Assembly: GCA_009801015.1 (NCBI GenBank)
Contig: VHZZ01000237.1
Location: forward strand, 100,483-139,524
Direction: 5' to 3'
DNA from: Silene noctiflora
Taxonomy: Eukaryota; Streptophyta; Magnoliopsida; Caryophyllales; Caryophyllaceae
Length of the DNA: 39,042 nucleotides
Of the stretch, positions 11,501-22,500 are shown one piece after another. The notes below the pieces were generated by a model. It had not been told where the DNA came from and did not search any database. It worked only from the letters and a program-made list of their open reading frames with translations. Positions within the stretch are counted from its first letter, which is position 1; the number at the start of each line of letters is the position of its first letter. The position numbers and the translations under genes were made by a program.

Positions 11501-12314
11501 GAAAGCCAAAATTCCGGCAAGCTAAATGAGTGTGCAGAGTAAGTATATCATTTGTAAAGCGGACTGTTCCTGACATAATTCTAAAATACTGTCCCAAGTT
11601 TGTTTGATTTCATTACATTTTGTAAATCCAAAACTCGGTCAAAGTATCAGTGTCGGTGGATCCCAAATCGTTGGGAACAAAGACGTTTCCGCTGCTGTCA
11701 AAACTTTGTTTGTATATGTAAATCGATTCTTCTCACCACTGCAGGAATCAAGCAAGGCTACAGAGAAACCTCATGTACCTTGCTGCTATTGCTGATGCAC
11801 AGCCCCAACAAGCCACTATGCATTCACAGGTACCAAACACATTATCATGTTCAAGTTAATCCATGAGCTTTTTATTTCCGAACTAAGGCTTTATTAGAAG
11901 ATCACATAACCTGCAATACTTTTGTAAAATCGTCTTACATTTATATTGATAAAGATTTTGTGCACATTGTAGCAGCAGTACCCCCAAAGCAGCATGATGC
12001 AGTCAGGGGGACATTACATGCAGCAGCAAGCACAACAGATGAGCCCACAAGCTCTAATGGCAGCGCGCTCTTCAATGATGTACAGTCAGCAAGCATACTC
12101 AGCCCTTCAGCAAACTCAAGCCCAATCCAGCCAAATGGGTCTGAGTTCCGCTGGACTGAACATGCTTCACAATGCTGCAAGCAGCAGCAGCATGCTAGGA
12201 GGTGGATCCTATTCTGATTACGGACGTAAGCAGGAAATGGGGCTTGAAGGGCGCGGTGGAAACTCAGGTGATGGCGAGTCTCTCTACTTGAAGTCGAGTG
12301 AAGACGGAAACTGA
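8585..12314 (+). CDS. GIF1: GRF-interacting factor, GIF1/ANGUSTIFOLIA3-type (SSXT/SNH)
   Basis: Transcriptional co-activator that partners with GROWTH-REGULATING FACTORs in the nucleus and recruits SWI/SNF remodelling to sustain cell proliferation in leaves and floral organs. Four exons join in frame: 8585-8665, 11462-11538, 11745-11829 and 11973-12314, giving 194 aa (Arabidopsis GIF1 is about 210). All introns are GT-AG. The protein opens MQQHLMQMQPMMASYY. The SNH/SSXT domain spans about residues 23-75 and contains YLDENKSLILKIVESQNSGK and NQARLQRNLMYLAAIAD, nearly identical to GIF1/AN3. A Q/M-rich segment (about 76-140), a G/S-rich stretch and the hallmark end YLKSSEDGN follow. The start is fixed by the conserved N-terminus. 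No lesion is seen. Other GIF paralogues are possible, but the N- and C-termini fit GIF1 best. Confidence 0.95.
8945..9031. mobile_element. MITE in GIF1 intron 1
   Basis: The left end ACTCTGTCTCATTCATTT and the right end AAATAAATGAGACGGAAT are inverted copies, and the ends resemble a worn ACTCCGTCTCATT Stowaway-type terminus. It is 87 bp with a T-rich centre and no coding potential. Confidence 0.5.
9540..9790 (-). mobile_element. SINE-like element in GIF1 intron 1
   Basis: On the minus strand, a tRNA-like head begins near 9785 (ATAACCGGTAAAGTTATGAG, A-box-like) and is followed at tRNA spacing by GGTTTGAATTC (complement of 9717-9727), a near match to the pol III B-box GGTTCGANTCC. A body of about 170 bp follows with no tRNA 3' half. 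The boundaries are estimates. The 87-codon plus-strand ORF over it is spurious. Confidence 0.4.
10680..10780 (-). mobile_element. Second tRNA-like SINE head in GIF1 intron 1
   Basis: On the minus strand, TGGTTGCTCACC (complement of 10753-10764, A-box-like) is followed by a methionine-anticodon-like CTTAACCATGAAAT segment and then GGGTTCGGTCC (complement of 10717-10727, B-box-like). It does not close into a tRNA cloverleaf. The extent of the body is unknown. Confidence 0.3.
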
Positions 12315-12600
12315 AATGATTTAGCATAATATAGTAGTAAGAAGAATAAGAAGTTAGTTGTTTTTTTAAGTCTTTTGCTTAGGAAAAATGTAGTTCAGGA
12401 AGTATGCAAGGACAATGGCGGCACTGCGTAAAAGGGCTAAATTTTCTCTTGTAGAACATTTGTGAGTGAAAAATAACTCACAAAACGTTCTTGTGTTGGT
12501 TCTTTGAAGTGCTGAGATTAATTTTAAATTTTGTTTTAAGTACTATGTAAATTGTAGTTTTCTTAATTGATTTCCGTCTTGAGTTGGCTAGCTACTGTTC
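12315..12600 (+). other. Probable 3' UTR of the GIF1-like gene
   Basis: It follows the TGA at 12312-12314. The sequence is A/T-rich with TGTA-type and AATAA-like motifs (for example 12468-12475), as expected of plant polyadenylation regions. The exact cleavage site cannot be read from the sequence. Confidence 0.4.
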
Positions 12601-12679
12601 TTCAATGATATTTTTGGCCTTAAACAGCACAGATATGCAGTTAAGGTTGCAGTTTGTTGATCATTGATCAACTCTAATA

Positions 12680-12804
12680 GGGCGAACCCCAAACTTCTTA
12701 AAAATGGATCTATTTTTGCTATCTAAAAATTCTTAAATACGAGACTTCAACATAAGTATACGAGAAAAATTTGTTATTCTAAAATTTTATTTCTAGGTTC
12801 GCCC
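12680..12804. mobile_element. Small inverted-repeat element
   Basis: GGGCGAACC (12680-12688) and GGTTCGCCC (12796-12804) are perfect 9-bp inverted ends around 107 bp of AT-rich sequence with no coding potential. It may be a worn MITE. The evidence is only the inverted ends and the compositional contrast. Confidence 0.35.
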
Positions 12805-12833
12805 CAGATGTCACTAGTCACTATAGATACTTT

Positions 12834-12930
12834 AGACCCTGTTATTTTCAGCTGAAAAAAACTGAATTGAATTGAAGTAATAGTTAATTTGTGAAAAAAT
12901 GAGTTGACCTGAGCTGAACTAAATAAAATT
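12834..12930. mobile_element. TTCAGTTCAG-rich MITE, copy 2 (partial)
   Basis: It starts AGACCCTGTTATTTTCAGCTG, matching the start of the copy at 7953, and contains degenerate GAGCTGAACTAAATAAA-type runs. The right terminus was not recognised, so this copy is probably truncated. Confidence 0.35.
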
Positions 12931-13500
12931 GTCCTTATGACTCCATTCGAACATCATTTAGACTTGTATAAGTGCACCTAACTTGAAATTGTTTTAACGA
13001 AGTAGTACTATTTAGAAATGGCGAGATTATCCCCTTCAACCAAACCTAATCATTTTACTTTTATTACACCTATATGTTATCGAACCTGTTCTAAGTTTAA
13101 AACCGATAGGAAAGACTTTTCTACACGATGATATTGTTAAAATAATTTCTGGTGGTTACTCAATGATGCTAGAATGCTAGCAGTCTATGCAGGGGTAGAC
13201 TAGAACAGGTGCAGAAATTGACAAATTGTCATACATATACAGTAGTATTGATTCGCATAGGAGTTAAATGTTGACGTAGGGTCTATGCATGTCTAGGTTG
13301 ACTGGTCTGGTAGTTTAGGACCTTTAATTCTTATTACTCAAATAGAAGAATCTGGTACTGCTGATTCACGGACTGACCTGTGGTCCAGATGAATACCTAC
13401 CTACATTGGAGTGGACCTGTCCTATACCCTGTCTGGGCTGGGCCCGCTAATTTGCTCATCCAATACCCCTTGTCTCTCTCCTTTGGATTTTCTTTTGTTT

Positions 13501-13632
13501 AGGTCTCGTTTTTTCTGGCTTAATTTCACTTCGTTTCATTCAGTTTAGTAAACTCTTACTTCAGATCTATTCAGTTTAGCTAAGTTTTATTAAGTTCAGT
13601 CCAACTTCTTTCAATCGAAAAGAACATAGCCT
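13501..13632. mobile_element. TTCAGTTCAG-rich MITE, copy 3
   Basis: It begins AGGTCTCGTTTTTTC and ends with the reverse complement of AGGCTATGTTCTTTTC, giving inverted termini over about 15 bp. Internal CATTCAGTTTAG and AGTTCAGTCCAA runs match the copies at 7953 and 12834. No clear target duplication is seen. Confidence 0.45.
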
Positions 13633-13869
13633 TAGTAAACTTGTAATCTTCCCTTGTACGGGACATTGGATACAGATCGAAAGCATGAAAGTCACGGTCA
13701 TAATAGTTATATTGATAATTCTTAAGATTAACTTTGATAGTTTGAAACAAGATTATAATGATACATTTTTAGGCTACGGTATACGGGATCATGATGGTAA
13801 AGTATTGTTATTACTTATTAGGTGTTGAATCTTGCGGACAAGTTAGTGTTCATTTAACCAATATCTTAT

Positions 13870-14660
13870 TCTTTTTTTTTTTTTTTTTCTGAAAGAGATT
13901 CGGGGGTACCAATTAATAGATAATAAATCCGTGGATACAACGTTAGCAGCTACAAGAAACTGAGTGACTGACCAGACCCGTCTACCTATCAAATATGTGA
14001 TACATGAGCTAGCAAGCCCTACTGCCACATTAAAAGTTCTACGAACAAAGATCATCTAACTAACTTAAATGAATTACATAAAGACCGGATATCATCTAAA
14101 ACAAGAAATAAGTTGCTTCAACCCTCTTTAACGCTTCAATCACTTGGAGACAATCACTTTCCATGATCACTTGATCGCATCCCTCGTCTCTTGCTTCGTT
14201 TAGTCCCTCCAAGATCGTCACAACTTCCGCAATCTGTGGCTCCTACATCTCCCTTGACTCGATCGTTGCTCCCCATTAAATGACACCTCCATCAATTTCG
14301 ACAAACAACTCCTACACCAATTCCCTGACCCTTCTTCACCCCTCGTGTCCACGTTGAGTCTGAAAAACCCAGTCGGTGGTACGTGCCAACCCTCACCTCA
14401 CTGGTTCATCCCAGCTCGCTCCCCGTTTCTTTCTTTGCCTCCGCACTCTCCCCCACAATATCTCTAATCCTCCATATCGCCTCAGTTTAATCCCTTCAAA
14501 CACCCACTTTTTTCTACTCTCCCAAAACATCCAACTATCATGAACATGGCCCTTTTATCGTCCCCTATTTCCTTCCACCTCATCTCGATCTAGGCCCTCA
14601 CCCTCCCCACTCCGACTGCCTAATCCTCCCCCAGCCCTTTCCGGACCCTACCCGCCAACC
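13870..14660 (-). pseudogene. LINE (non-LTR retrotransposon) 3' fragment with RNase H region
   Basis: Read on the minus strand, this carries pieces of the RVT_3/RNase H-like domain that ends many plant LINE ORF2 proteins. Around 14350-14315 a 'PPTGFFRLNVDTRG' segment matches the usual domain start (W.PP..G..KLNVDGA). At about 14240-14095 an open stretch reads IAEVVTILEGLNEARDEGCD and then VIMESDCLQVIEALKRVEAT. Below 14055 another frame reads RRTFNVAVGLAS and FLVAANVVSTDLL, the usual C-terminal motifs. A run of T at about 13869-13886 on the plus strand is the element's poly(A) tail. The pieces lie in different frames with stops, so it is dead and 5'-truncated. The 5' limit is approximate. Confidence 0.7.
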
Positions 14661-14936
14661 CACAATCTCGAAATAAGTGAGTATTAGATTCAAGCGAAGT
14701 GTGACAAAAAGGGGAAAAAGCAAAGAGTTCTCCATTCCGAATCAATCGCAAGGTTCGCTTTCGTCGCCAAGATATTGTTTGAAGAAAACTTTAACACTAG
14801 ATCACACCGGAGCTTTTCAAACTTTTGACCATATCCATTTCTCTTTGTTCCAATTCGACTCCTCCATTGCCCCTTTACCACCTCCCATGAGCCATTACTT
14901 TGAGCTCTACTTTTTTAGCTATGCCAGAGATAATTA

Positions 14937-15701
14937 GGGGGCGTTTGGTTGGGGGTCTATAAGAAAGGGAAAGGGAAACAAAGTTACTAATTTCCTTTGT
15001 TGGTGTTTGTTTGACACAAACAAAGGGAATGAAACTCCATTCTTTACCCCTCAATCCATCTAATTCCTAACCCCCCACCCCTCCAAGGTATGAAATTTCA
15101 TTACCCTTGTTACCTTTCAACCACCTTACTCACCAACCACCACACTTGCGGCTACCACCACACCGGCCACCACCACCACAACACCGCCACCACCGCCGCC
15201 GCCATGACGCCACCACCACCACGCCGCCGCCGCCACCACCACTGCCATGACGCCACCACCACCATCACCACCACCACAACCACCCCACCTAAACCACCCG
15301 CACACCAAAACAAACCACAACCCACCAATCTTCACCCTAAGTACCCCAGACCGCCGGATTTCGAGGGTAGAGTAGGGTTTTTTTTAGGGTGAAGAGTGAC
15401 GGTTGTGGTGTTAGAGTGGGGTGGGGCGGCGGCGGCAAGTGGGCGACATTGACAGGTGGGACGATGTGGTGGGGTCTCAGTAGTAGTGGGGTGGGGAGAC
15501 GATGGTTGTAGCCATTTTTGAGTAAATAAGTGGTTGTTTGTGGTGGTGTGTGTTAGTGGTAGGATTGAGAGTGGGTGGACCATTAATTCTCTTTCATGAT
15601 ATAACCAAACAACTAGTTAAGTTTTAGGTAATCTCTTACCTTTCCCCCTCTTACCCTTTCTGATTTCCTTTTTCGTTCCCTTTCTCTAACCAAACGCCCC
15701 C
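14937..15701. mobile_element. PIF/Harbinger-like non-autonomous element (765 bp)
   Basis: The ends are perfect 14-bp inverted repeats, GGGGGCGTTTGGTT at the left and its reverse complement at 15688-15701. Both sides are flanked by TTA (14934-14936 and 15702-15704), the 3-bp target duplication typical of PIF/Harbinger and Tourist elements. Subterminal GAAAGGGAAAGGGAA sequences are also inverted. The core (about 15149-15290) is a GC-rich, CCA/CCG-repeat tract. The 69-100 codon ORFs over that tract (Gly-rich on one strand, His/Pro/Thr-rich on the other) arise from the triplet repeat. No transposase is present. Confidence 0.85.
15149..15290. repeat. Imperfect (CCA)n/(CCG)n tract
   Basis: A low-complexity trinucleotide-like tract dominated by CCACCACC and GCCGCC. 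It lies in the middle of the PIF/Harbinger-like element and differs sharply from the AT-rich surroundings. Confidence 0.8.
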
Positions 15702-15786
15702 TTAGTGTCTTATTCTCTATTTGTGGAACATGAAAAGTAGTTTGAGAAATCTCTTTTTTAATTGACAATATTAGTTAAGTTTCATC

Positions 15787-15970
15787 ACTCCGTACCAAAT
15801 AATTACATATTAAAATTAACCTATGTAAAATGAGGTTATTTTTACCTTATTTTAAAGAAAAAAATTATCCTTATTATGAAAATTATATGTCAGTCAACTA
15901 ATTTTACTCTAAAACTAACCATTATTTTTTGAGTAACTTCCAAATGAGGTGATTATTTAGTACTCCGTAT
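15787..15970. mobile_element. Worn MITE
   Basis: GTACCAAATAATTAC (15792-15806) and the reverse complement of 15949-15963 (GTACTAAATAATCAC) match at 13 of 15 positions, each near an ACTCCGTA motif. The interior is AT-rich without ORFs. It abuts the next MITE at 15986. Confidence 0.4.
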
Positions 15971-15985
15971 ATCAAAGTTTGCAAG

Positions 15986-16102
15986 TACTTCATCAGTTCC
16001 GATCATTTGTTTACCTTTGATTTGACACAAAGATCAAGGTTAACAATTAACTAAGACACCTGAAATGAAATAGGTAAATAAATTCCGGGACGGAAGGAGT
16101 AT
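15986..16102. mobile_element. Stowaway-like MITE upstream of the myosin promoter
   Basis: The right end in reverse complement reads TACTCCTTCCGTCCCGGAAT and the left end reads TACTTCATCAGTTCCGATCA. Both continue into TTTGTTTACC/TTTATTTACC, giving about 30 bp of imperfect inverted repeat. It ends about 180 bp before the myosin TATA motif. Confidence 0.55.
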
Positions 16103-16284
16103 ATATGTTTCGAGCCTAATTATGATACGGTTTGAACTTAAACTATTTCGGACCGACATTGTGTCTCAATAGTGGGAGACCTCTCAAATAATGAGATAAA
16201 GTTAATTTATATTTTTCATTTTACGTCTCCTACTAATTTAGTCTAATTTAGTGGGAAACGGTTTATCCCGAGACCTACCGGAAA

Positions 16285-16290
16285 TATAAA
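16285..16290 (+). promoter_or_regulatory. TATA box, putative myosin promoter
   Basis: TATAAA in GGAAATATAAAGCTCCC. A start site about 30 nt downstream would be near 16315-16325 and give a roughly 275-nt leader before the ATG at 16596. The position is inferred, not measured. Confidence 0.45.
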
Positions 16291-16319
16291 GCTCCCAGTT
16301 GAAACTCATTTACGCGCGC

Positions 16320-16577
16320 ATGAAGAAACGACCAAGAGAGAAAAAGAGGGAAATGATTCAAATGAATATAAGCCATAAATCTCCTACAAGCTTGCGATTT
16401 ACGTGTAATTGGGATCATACATGGCAGAGATGCGAACTAACAGGGAATATACTATGCATTCTCTCTCCTACTTCATCCAAATTACAATCGAAATCAATTT
16501 ATTTTTTGATCTCGAAGAAAGTTTATGTCGAATTGATCGAATTCTTCACGAATTCACGCATACGGAGTATGATTTAA
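16320..16577 (+). other. Possible upstream ORF in the myosin leader
   Basis: An ATG at 16320-16322 opens an 85-codon frame, rich in Lys/Arg at its start, that stops at 16577. That is 18 nt before the myosin ATG. It resembles no family known to me. If transcription starts upstream of 16320 it would be a long uORF able to reduce initiation at the main ATG; if transcription starts later, it does not exist in the mRNA. Confidence 0.25.
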
Positions 16578-16595
16578 TTACATTTTCATAAAATT

Positions 16596-19500
16596 ATGGT
16601 ATGTCTTTGTATAATTCGCTTAATTTCGAGTTTTTGTTGTTTTTTCAGCCATAATTATTGTTAATTTTATGTTGTGAAGAGATTTTGGATGTTTTATGTT
16701 GAATAAATGTGATATGGATGTATGAGTATTTGATCGTATGATTGTTTGGAGAATTTTCGGTTTTTTATGAGTCTGATTTGTGCATTTTGATTTCGAGAGT
16801 AGCGGAGTGTTCTATGTGTTTGATGAAATGTCTCAGAGAGTGATTAGTGTATGCAAATGCAAAGGCTCTTGTTTAGCGCGGATTAATTGTCGCAAAGTAG
16901 TTGATGATGTGTTTGTTGCAGTAACGTACTTATCTTTGGAAGGTAAATGTGAGGGAATGCAGTATATCTCGCTCAATAGTATAGTGTAGTTGTCGGAGTC
17001 TTGAATTGTTGCGCATTGAGTATGTTCATAGCTCATACGCCATTGAACCATATTTAAGTCACTCAAAGCATGGGAGTTGCATAAGTGACAATGTGCAAGA
17101 CTTTTCTGCTTCAGCGTCTTATTGTGAAGTTTATGAATATCTAACTGAACCGCCGGCATGCTGTTCGGCGTTTTTATTATGCCTTGGCGAATCACCTTAC
17201 TGCGACTATAGGATTGCACTATCTGCACACGTATAGGACCTATGGGTACCTTCTGTATGCTTTTTAAGGAGACTATGACGTCTATGAGGCTTAATCAGTG
17301 GGTTACTCCTATTTTGTCGAATGGATGAAATCATGTTCTATGAAAATTGGACTCAGGTAAAGCTGTTACATATGGGCTCGTATCCAAGTGTCGGACTCCT
17401 CATGATTCAATTTTTGAGACACGGGGATTTTGTCCGAAAATGAAGATAGGAGTATGGACTATGGAGAAACGTTCTCAAAACAGAAATTTAATTATAAGTT
17501 GAATTTTTAAAAAGTGAAATAGAGAGAAGTTGGAGACATAAGACTCAAAAACATCGAGCATCATACTAAATGCTTGATGCACTAGTCTCTTCCTTTACTT
17601 TTGTTATGCGAGACTTCCCTACCATCTATTCCAAAAGAAGTATCGGATTGCTATTGATTGTGTATAGTCGGTCGTATGTATGCCAATATATTATACCTGC
17701 CTATGTCCTAGACTCCTAGAGTCTCGTGTCAGTTATGAGTATTGCCCCATAAGTGAAACGTTAAAAGTAACATAATATCTATGCTTACAGTTATAGCAGA
17801 ATTCTGGTTTCGAGTAGTGGTGGTGATTAATGATGATGAATTAGTAGCATTTGCTGCACATGGTTAATGTGTTGGCCTTTGTGGGGACTGAGAGTGAGGG
17901 TGATATGAATCATATGGGGTGGCAAGTGGCCTTGTGGTTGTAGAAAATACGTACAGTAGTCCTGTAGGTGTACAAATTTGATATAAACATATTCTTTCCA
18001 CATTAAAGAAGCTTACCGCCCTAAAACCAAACAGGAGAAGATTTGCAGGATGTTATTATTTATGGCCTGGACATTGCGTCCTGACCGCTTTATAAAGTGT
18101 CATTGTTGACTGTATTTGAGATGGGATCACCAGTGAGCAAATTTTGACTTTAAATTAAACTGATATTAGTTCCATATTTGCGGGCAATGAATTTTGTATG
18201 TTCTTTTGGCTAATCGAACATGTTTGAGGACATACATGTAAGCTGACTAGCTTGTTAAGAATCAGAGCTGCCATTTTTAGAATGAGATATGACGCACTCC
18301 GTAATTTATATGACGTGCTTATTTGAACCCATTCTTTGACCTATTTTTTTTCTCACTGTCGTGTGTCTCTTTGGTTTATACTTAGAAAATTAACTCTGTG
18401 GATTCTATTATGATTGCTGCAGGGGACTCCAGTTAACATTATAGTAGGCTCTCATGTCTGGGTTTCCGATGCAGAACAAGCCTGGGTTGATGGGCAAGTA
18501 ATAAAGATAAATGGACAGGATGTTGAAATTGAGACTTCAGATGGCAAAAAGGTACTGAAACAACAATGAGTGGTCTTTATTTCCTTATAATCCAACTCCT
18601 GTTGAGCAACATTGATCAAAGCACATTCAGATTTTCACTAAACGTTACCAGCAGAATAGCTATGTTTTTTTATTTTTATTTTGGTGGGGGGTTGTAAATA
18701 TCGAGGCAGTTAGTACCCACTTCTGCCATTCCCAAAAGTCCCACTCCAGTTGACTTGTAGGTGTTAGGTATGTGCGGTCTTTGTTTTTATAAAACTTGAA
18801 CATTTATTATAGTTTATTCAATCTGATGCAGCTCTTATCATGATTGTTCTCAATACCTTGTTGTGCATACCTCAAAAACGGATGCCCTATTAACGATCTT
18901 ATGAACCTTATTCTTCACATTAGCTTTTTTAAACCCTGAGAACTGAAGGCTGTTATTGACAGGTCGTCTTCCTTAGACAGAGGACTTGCTATGAACTTGA
19001 CATATTATCATGTTCCCACTTCCCAAATCTCGGTTTTAGTATCTTCTTACTCTGAAACATAAGTACACTTGTACATTTGAAGGGCCGGAGCTTGAACATG
19101 CTCGAAGTGTAGACTATGAAATTATCTTTCGTGATTCTGTCATTTAACAGTCCACAAAAGTCATGGCTCTGTTGACTTCTGTTGGTGTGATACATTATTT
19201 AGGAGTCTACTACTACTTTATATTTATTGCTTCAGTGTTGTAGGATTCTCGTCATGATAAGACACCTAGTTTAGATGTGCAATCACACTTTTGGAGATAT
19301 CCTAGGTGTCACATAAACACTTATATCTTAGTAGTATCTTACTCAATGTTTTATCTACCTGTGGTATAGGTCGTTGCAAAGTTGTCAAAATTATGTCCCA
19401 AGGATATGGAAGCTCCTCCAGCTGGGGTCGATGACATGACTAAGCTATCCTATTTGCATGAGCCAGGTGTCCTGCAGAATCTGCGCACTAGATATGAGCA

Positions 19501-22500
19501 CCATGAAATTTATGTAAGTACTCTGATCAACACACTACACTACCATCGGCCCATTACCACCAACCAGTGATGGAGCAAGGATTTCGACAATGTTAATTGT
19601 TGCTAAAATTGTGTTTCTGCTATTAATGTTAATAAAAAAAATATACTTTCTTTCCTATAGATAATTAAAAAATCTGTGCTATAAGCCTATAACATTAGTG
19701 ATATAGATTCCGATGTGTTTATCTTAAATACATAAGAAAAGAAAGTGATTGATATGTCGAAGTGCTGAAAAGTAATCCATGAATAAAACATGGCAATCAA
19801 GAAAATTAAATTCAATCAAAGCAAAAGGGCTAGTTTCAAAACTTGCCATTAATAATTGGATGGTTCTGCATAAACATAAGCCAGAAAATATAGCAGCTAG
19901 ACAATATTGTAAAGACAAAAATGATAGCAACCATATTCGAAATTTTGACCAAAGATATAGAAGGTACACCACACAGACTGCTGCAACAACTGAATGACAA
20001 TCTTTTGAGGTCTTGAATGATGGGGCCATGGCGGTGCATCCATGCCACCGACAACAGCAAAACCGTAGCACCATAAAAAGATAAAATCTATATTTAATTT
20101 TTGCGCCCGATAGTTGAGCAGAAAACCATCACCCATTTTACTAAGAAACTCAAAAGAAACTAGCAAGTGAAGGAGGGAAAAGATCTGAAAAGACTAACGC
20201 ACCTTAAAAGTACAGACTGTGTGACTTGTTACTGAAACTCAAAGAAGTCAACAGTATAAAGGGAAGGAGAAGAAACAGCATAATAAGATATACTGGTAAA
20301 TTACGAAGATGAGTGTATTGATTGATCACTGGCCTTGTTCGTGCTATTTTCTCTCATTCACAAGGAAGAAATCTCCGTTTTTGATTGGACAGAAGTGGTT
20401 TTGAGAATTTATGGTACGCAATCATACTTCTCTTACCAGTTAATAACGTCCTTGTTGGAGATGATAGCCAGATTGCAGCCTCAATATTTATTTTTGTTTA
20501 GACCTTTGCTAAGGGCACTCAGGGGTCTAGGAGGATGTTGTAAACTTTATATCAGTCGGATACCATATGATATCGGCATTTTAACTATTTCTTACTATGG
20601 ATTCTGGCTGAGTCTTTGATCTATTTTTGTGGATGTTTCTGTTTTTCCTTCTTACTCTTTTTCAATAACTGTTTATCTAGGAGATACTAAATAAGATTAT
20701 TCAAATATTGATAGACTTCACTTTCTTGCCTTTCATTTTAATATGTTTGTTCACATGACAGACTTATACTGGAAATATACTTATAGCCATAAATCCTTTC
20801 CAAAGACTTCCCCATCTTTACGATGCTCACATGATGCAACAATATAAAGGAGTCCCACTGGGAGAGTTAAGCCCCCATGTCTTTGCAGTGGCTGATGTTG
20901 CTTACAGGTGATTTAAATAGTTAGTTCCCTTACACATACCTGTTTGTTTCAGCCCTTTCAGATGCAATGTTTATAACATGGGTAGATTTGTGGCTATATA
21001 GGGCAATGATAAATGAGGGGCAGAGCAATTCAATTCTAGTTAGTGGTGAGAGTGGAGCTGGTAAAACAGAGACTACGAAGATGCTTATGCAGTATCTTGC
21101 TTTTCTGGGTGGTCGCTCTTCAACTGAGGGACGGACAGTGGAGCAACAAGTTCTTGAAGTATGCTACAAGCTATTTACATTCATTTAGTTTATTTTCTAT
21201 TTTATTTTATTTATTTATTTTTATTTTTATTTTTTTGTCATAGCATATCTATTTATATGCAAATCCATCGAGTGTGCTATTTCAGATTTGCTATCTATAA
21301 GCAATCCTAAAGCTTGATGTAGTGAACTGTTTGTAATGCAGTCAAATCCAGTTCTTGAAGCATTTGGAAATGCCAAAACAGTCAGAAATAATAATTCCAG
21401 GTTAAGCATTCTTCCTATTTCTGATAAAAATATGTGTCGTTAATCTGTGACAGATCTTTAGATGGTGTTAGTCCATGAGACATCTGCGAGTTCATCACTA
21501 AGCATGGCTATTCGTTAACACTACTATGACCTGTTCTGTCATAAGCTGTTTTCTGAAGATGCTCTAAACTTTTGCAGTCGTTTCGGTAAATTTGTTGAAA
21601 TCCAGTTCGACAAGCGTGGAAGAATATCAGGGGCAGCCATTAGAACATACCTTCTAGAGCGATCCCGCGTGTGTCAAATTAATGATCCTGAGCGTAATTA
21701 CCATTGCTTTTATTTGCTTTGTGCAGCACCCGAGGAGGTATCGTCATGTCTACCACTTAAACTTATTTAATATGAGTATGTATTGCTATAAAATTTCTCT
21801 TTTTCAACTTCGAATTTTTTTGATTAACACTTTTGTGGCATTCAGGAGAGAGAGCGATATAAACTACAGAATCCGAAAACATTTCACTATCTTAATCAGT
21901 CAAAATGCTATGAATTAGTCGGTATCAATGATGCACATGACTATCTTGCCACTAGGAGAGCGATGGATATTGTTGGCATAAGTGCAAAAGAGCAGGTATC
22001 CAATAGATTAGTCTACTTACTTGTACTTGTATCAAGATGAGTACTCAATTTTTCTTCCGTCCTATTCTCCTTCCTGTTTTTCAGGAGGCGATATTTAGGG
22101 TTGTTGCTGCAATACTTCATCTAGGCAATATTGATTTTGCTAAAGGACAAGAGATAGACTCATCTGTTGTAAAAGACGATAAGTCAAAATTCCATCTCAA
22201 TACTGTGTCAGAGCTTCTCATGTATGGATCTCTTTACTTTCCTTGTAACTTTGACGGCTTTTCAACTTTACAAAGAGCAGTAACTTTATATAAATTTATC
22301 AGGTGTGATCCACAGGCACTGAAGGCTGCATTGTTAGAACGTGTCATGATTACTCCAGAAGAAGTCATTACGAGAAGTCTTGATCCTCTTAATGCCACAG
22401 TTAGCAGGGATGGTTTGGCTAAGACAATTTATTCCCGCCTTTTTGACTGGTACGACATTGGCAGCTGGGCACTAAAAATATTGCTATTAGTTTGTGTTAG

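Noticed and set aside
11941..12327. 128-codon minus-strand ORF and other frames over the last GIF1 exon
   Set aside because: They lie entirely over exon 4 of the GIF1-like gene, whose own frame encodes the conserved C-terminus; these are shadow frames.
15126..15335. Glycine-rich protein on the minus strand, and the His/Pro-rich ORF on the plus strand
   Set aside because: Both are translations of the CCA/CCG tract inside a TTA-flanked transposable element; there is no signal peptide, conserved domain or splice support.
16833..17236. 131-codon minus-strand ORF and plus-strand ORFs in myosin intron 1
   Set aside because: No family resemblance, and plus and minus frames are equally open, as expected by chance.
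19724..20166. Overlapping minus-strand ORFs in myosin intron 3
   Set aside because: No recognisable domain, overlapping alternative frames of similar length, and no promoter or splice logic; kept only as an intron note.
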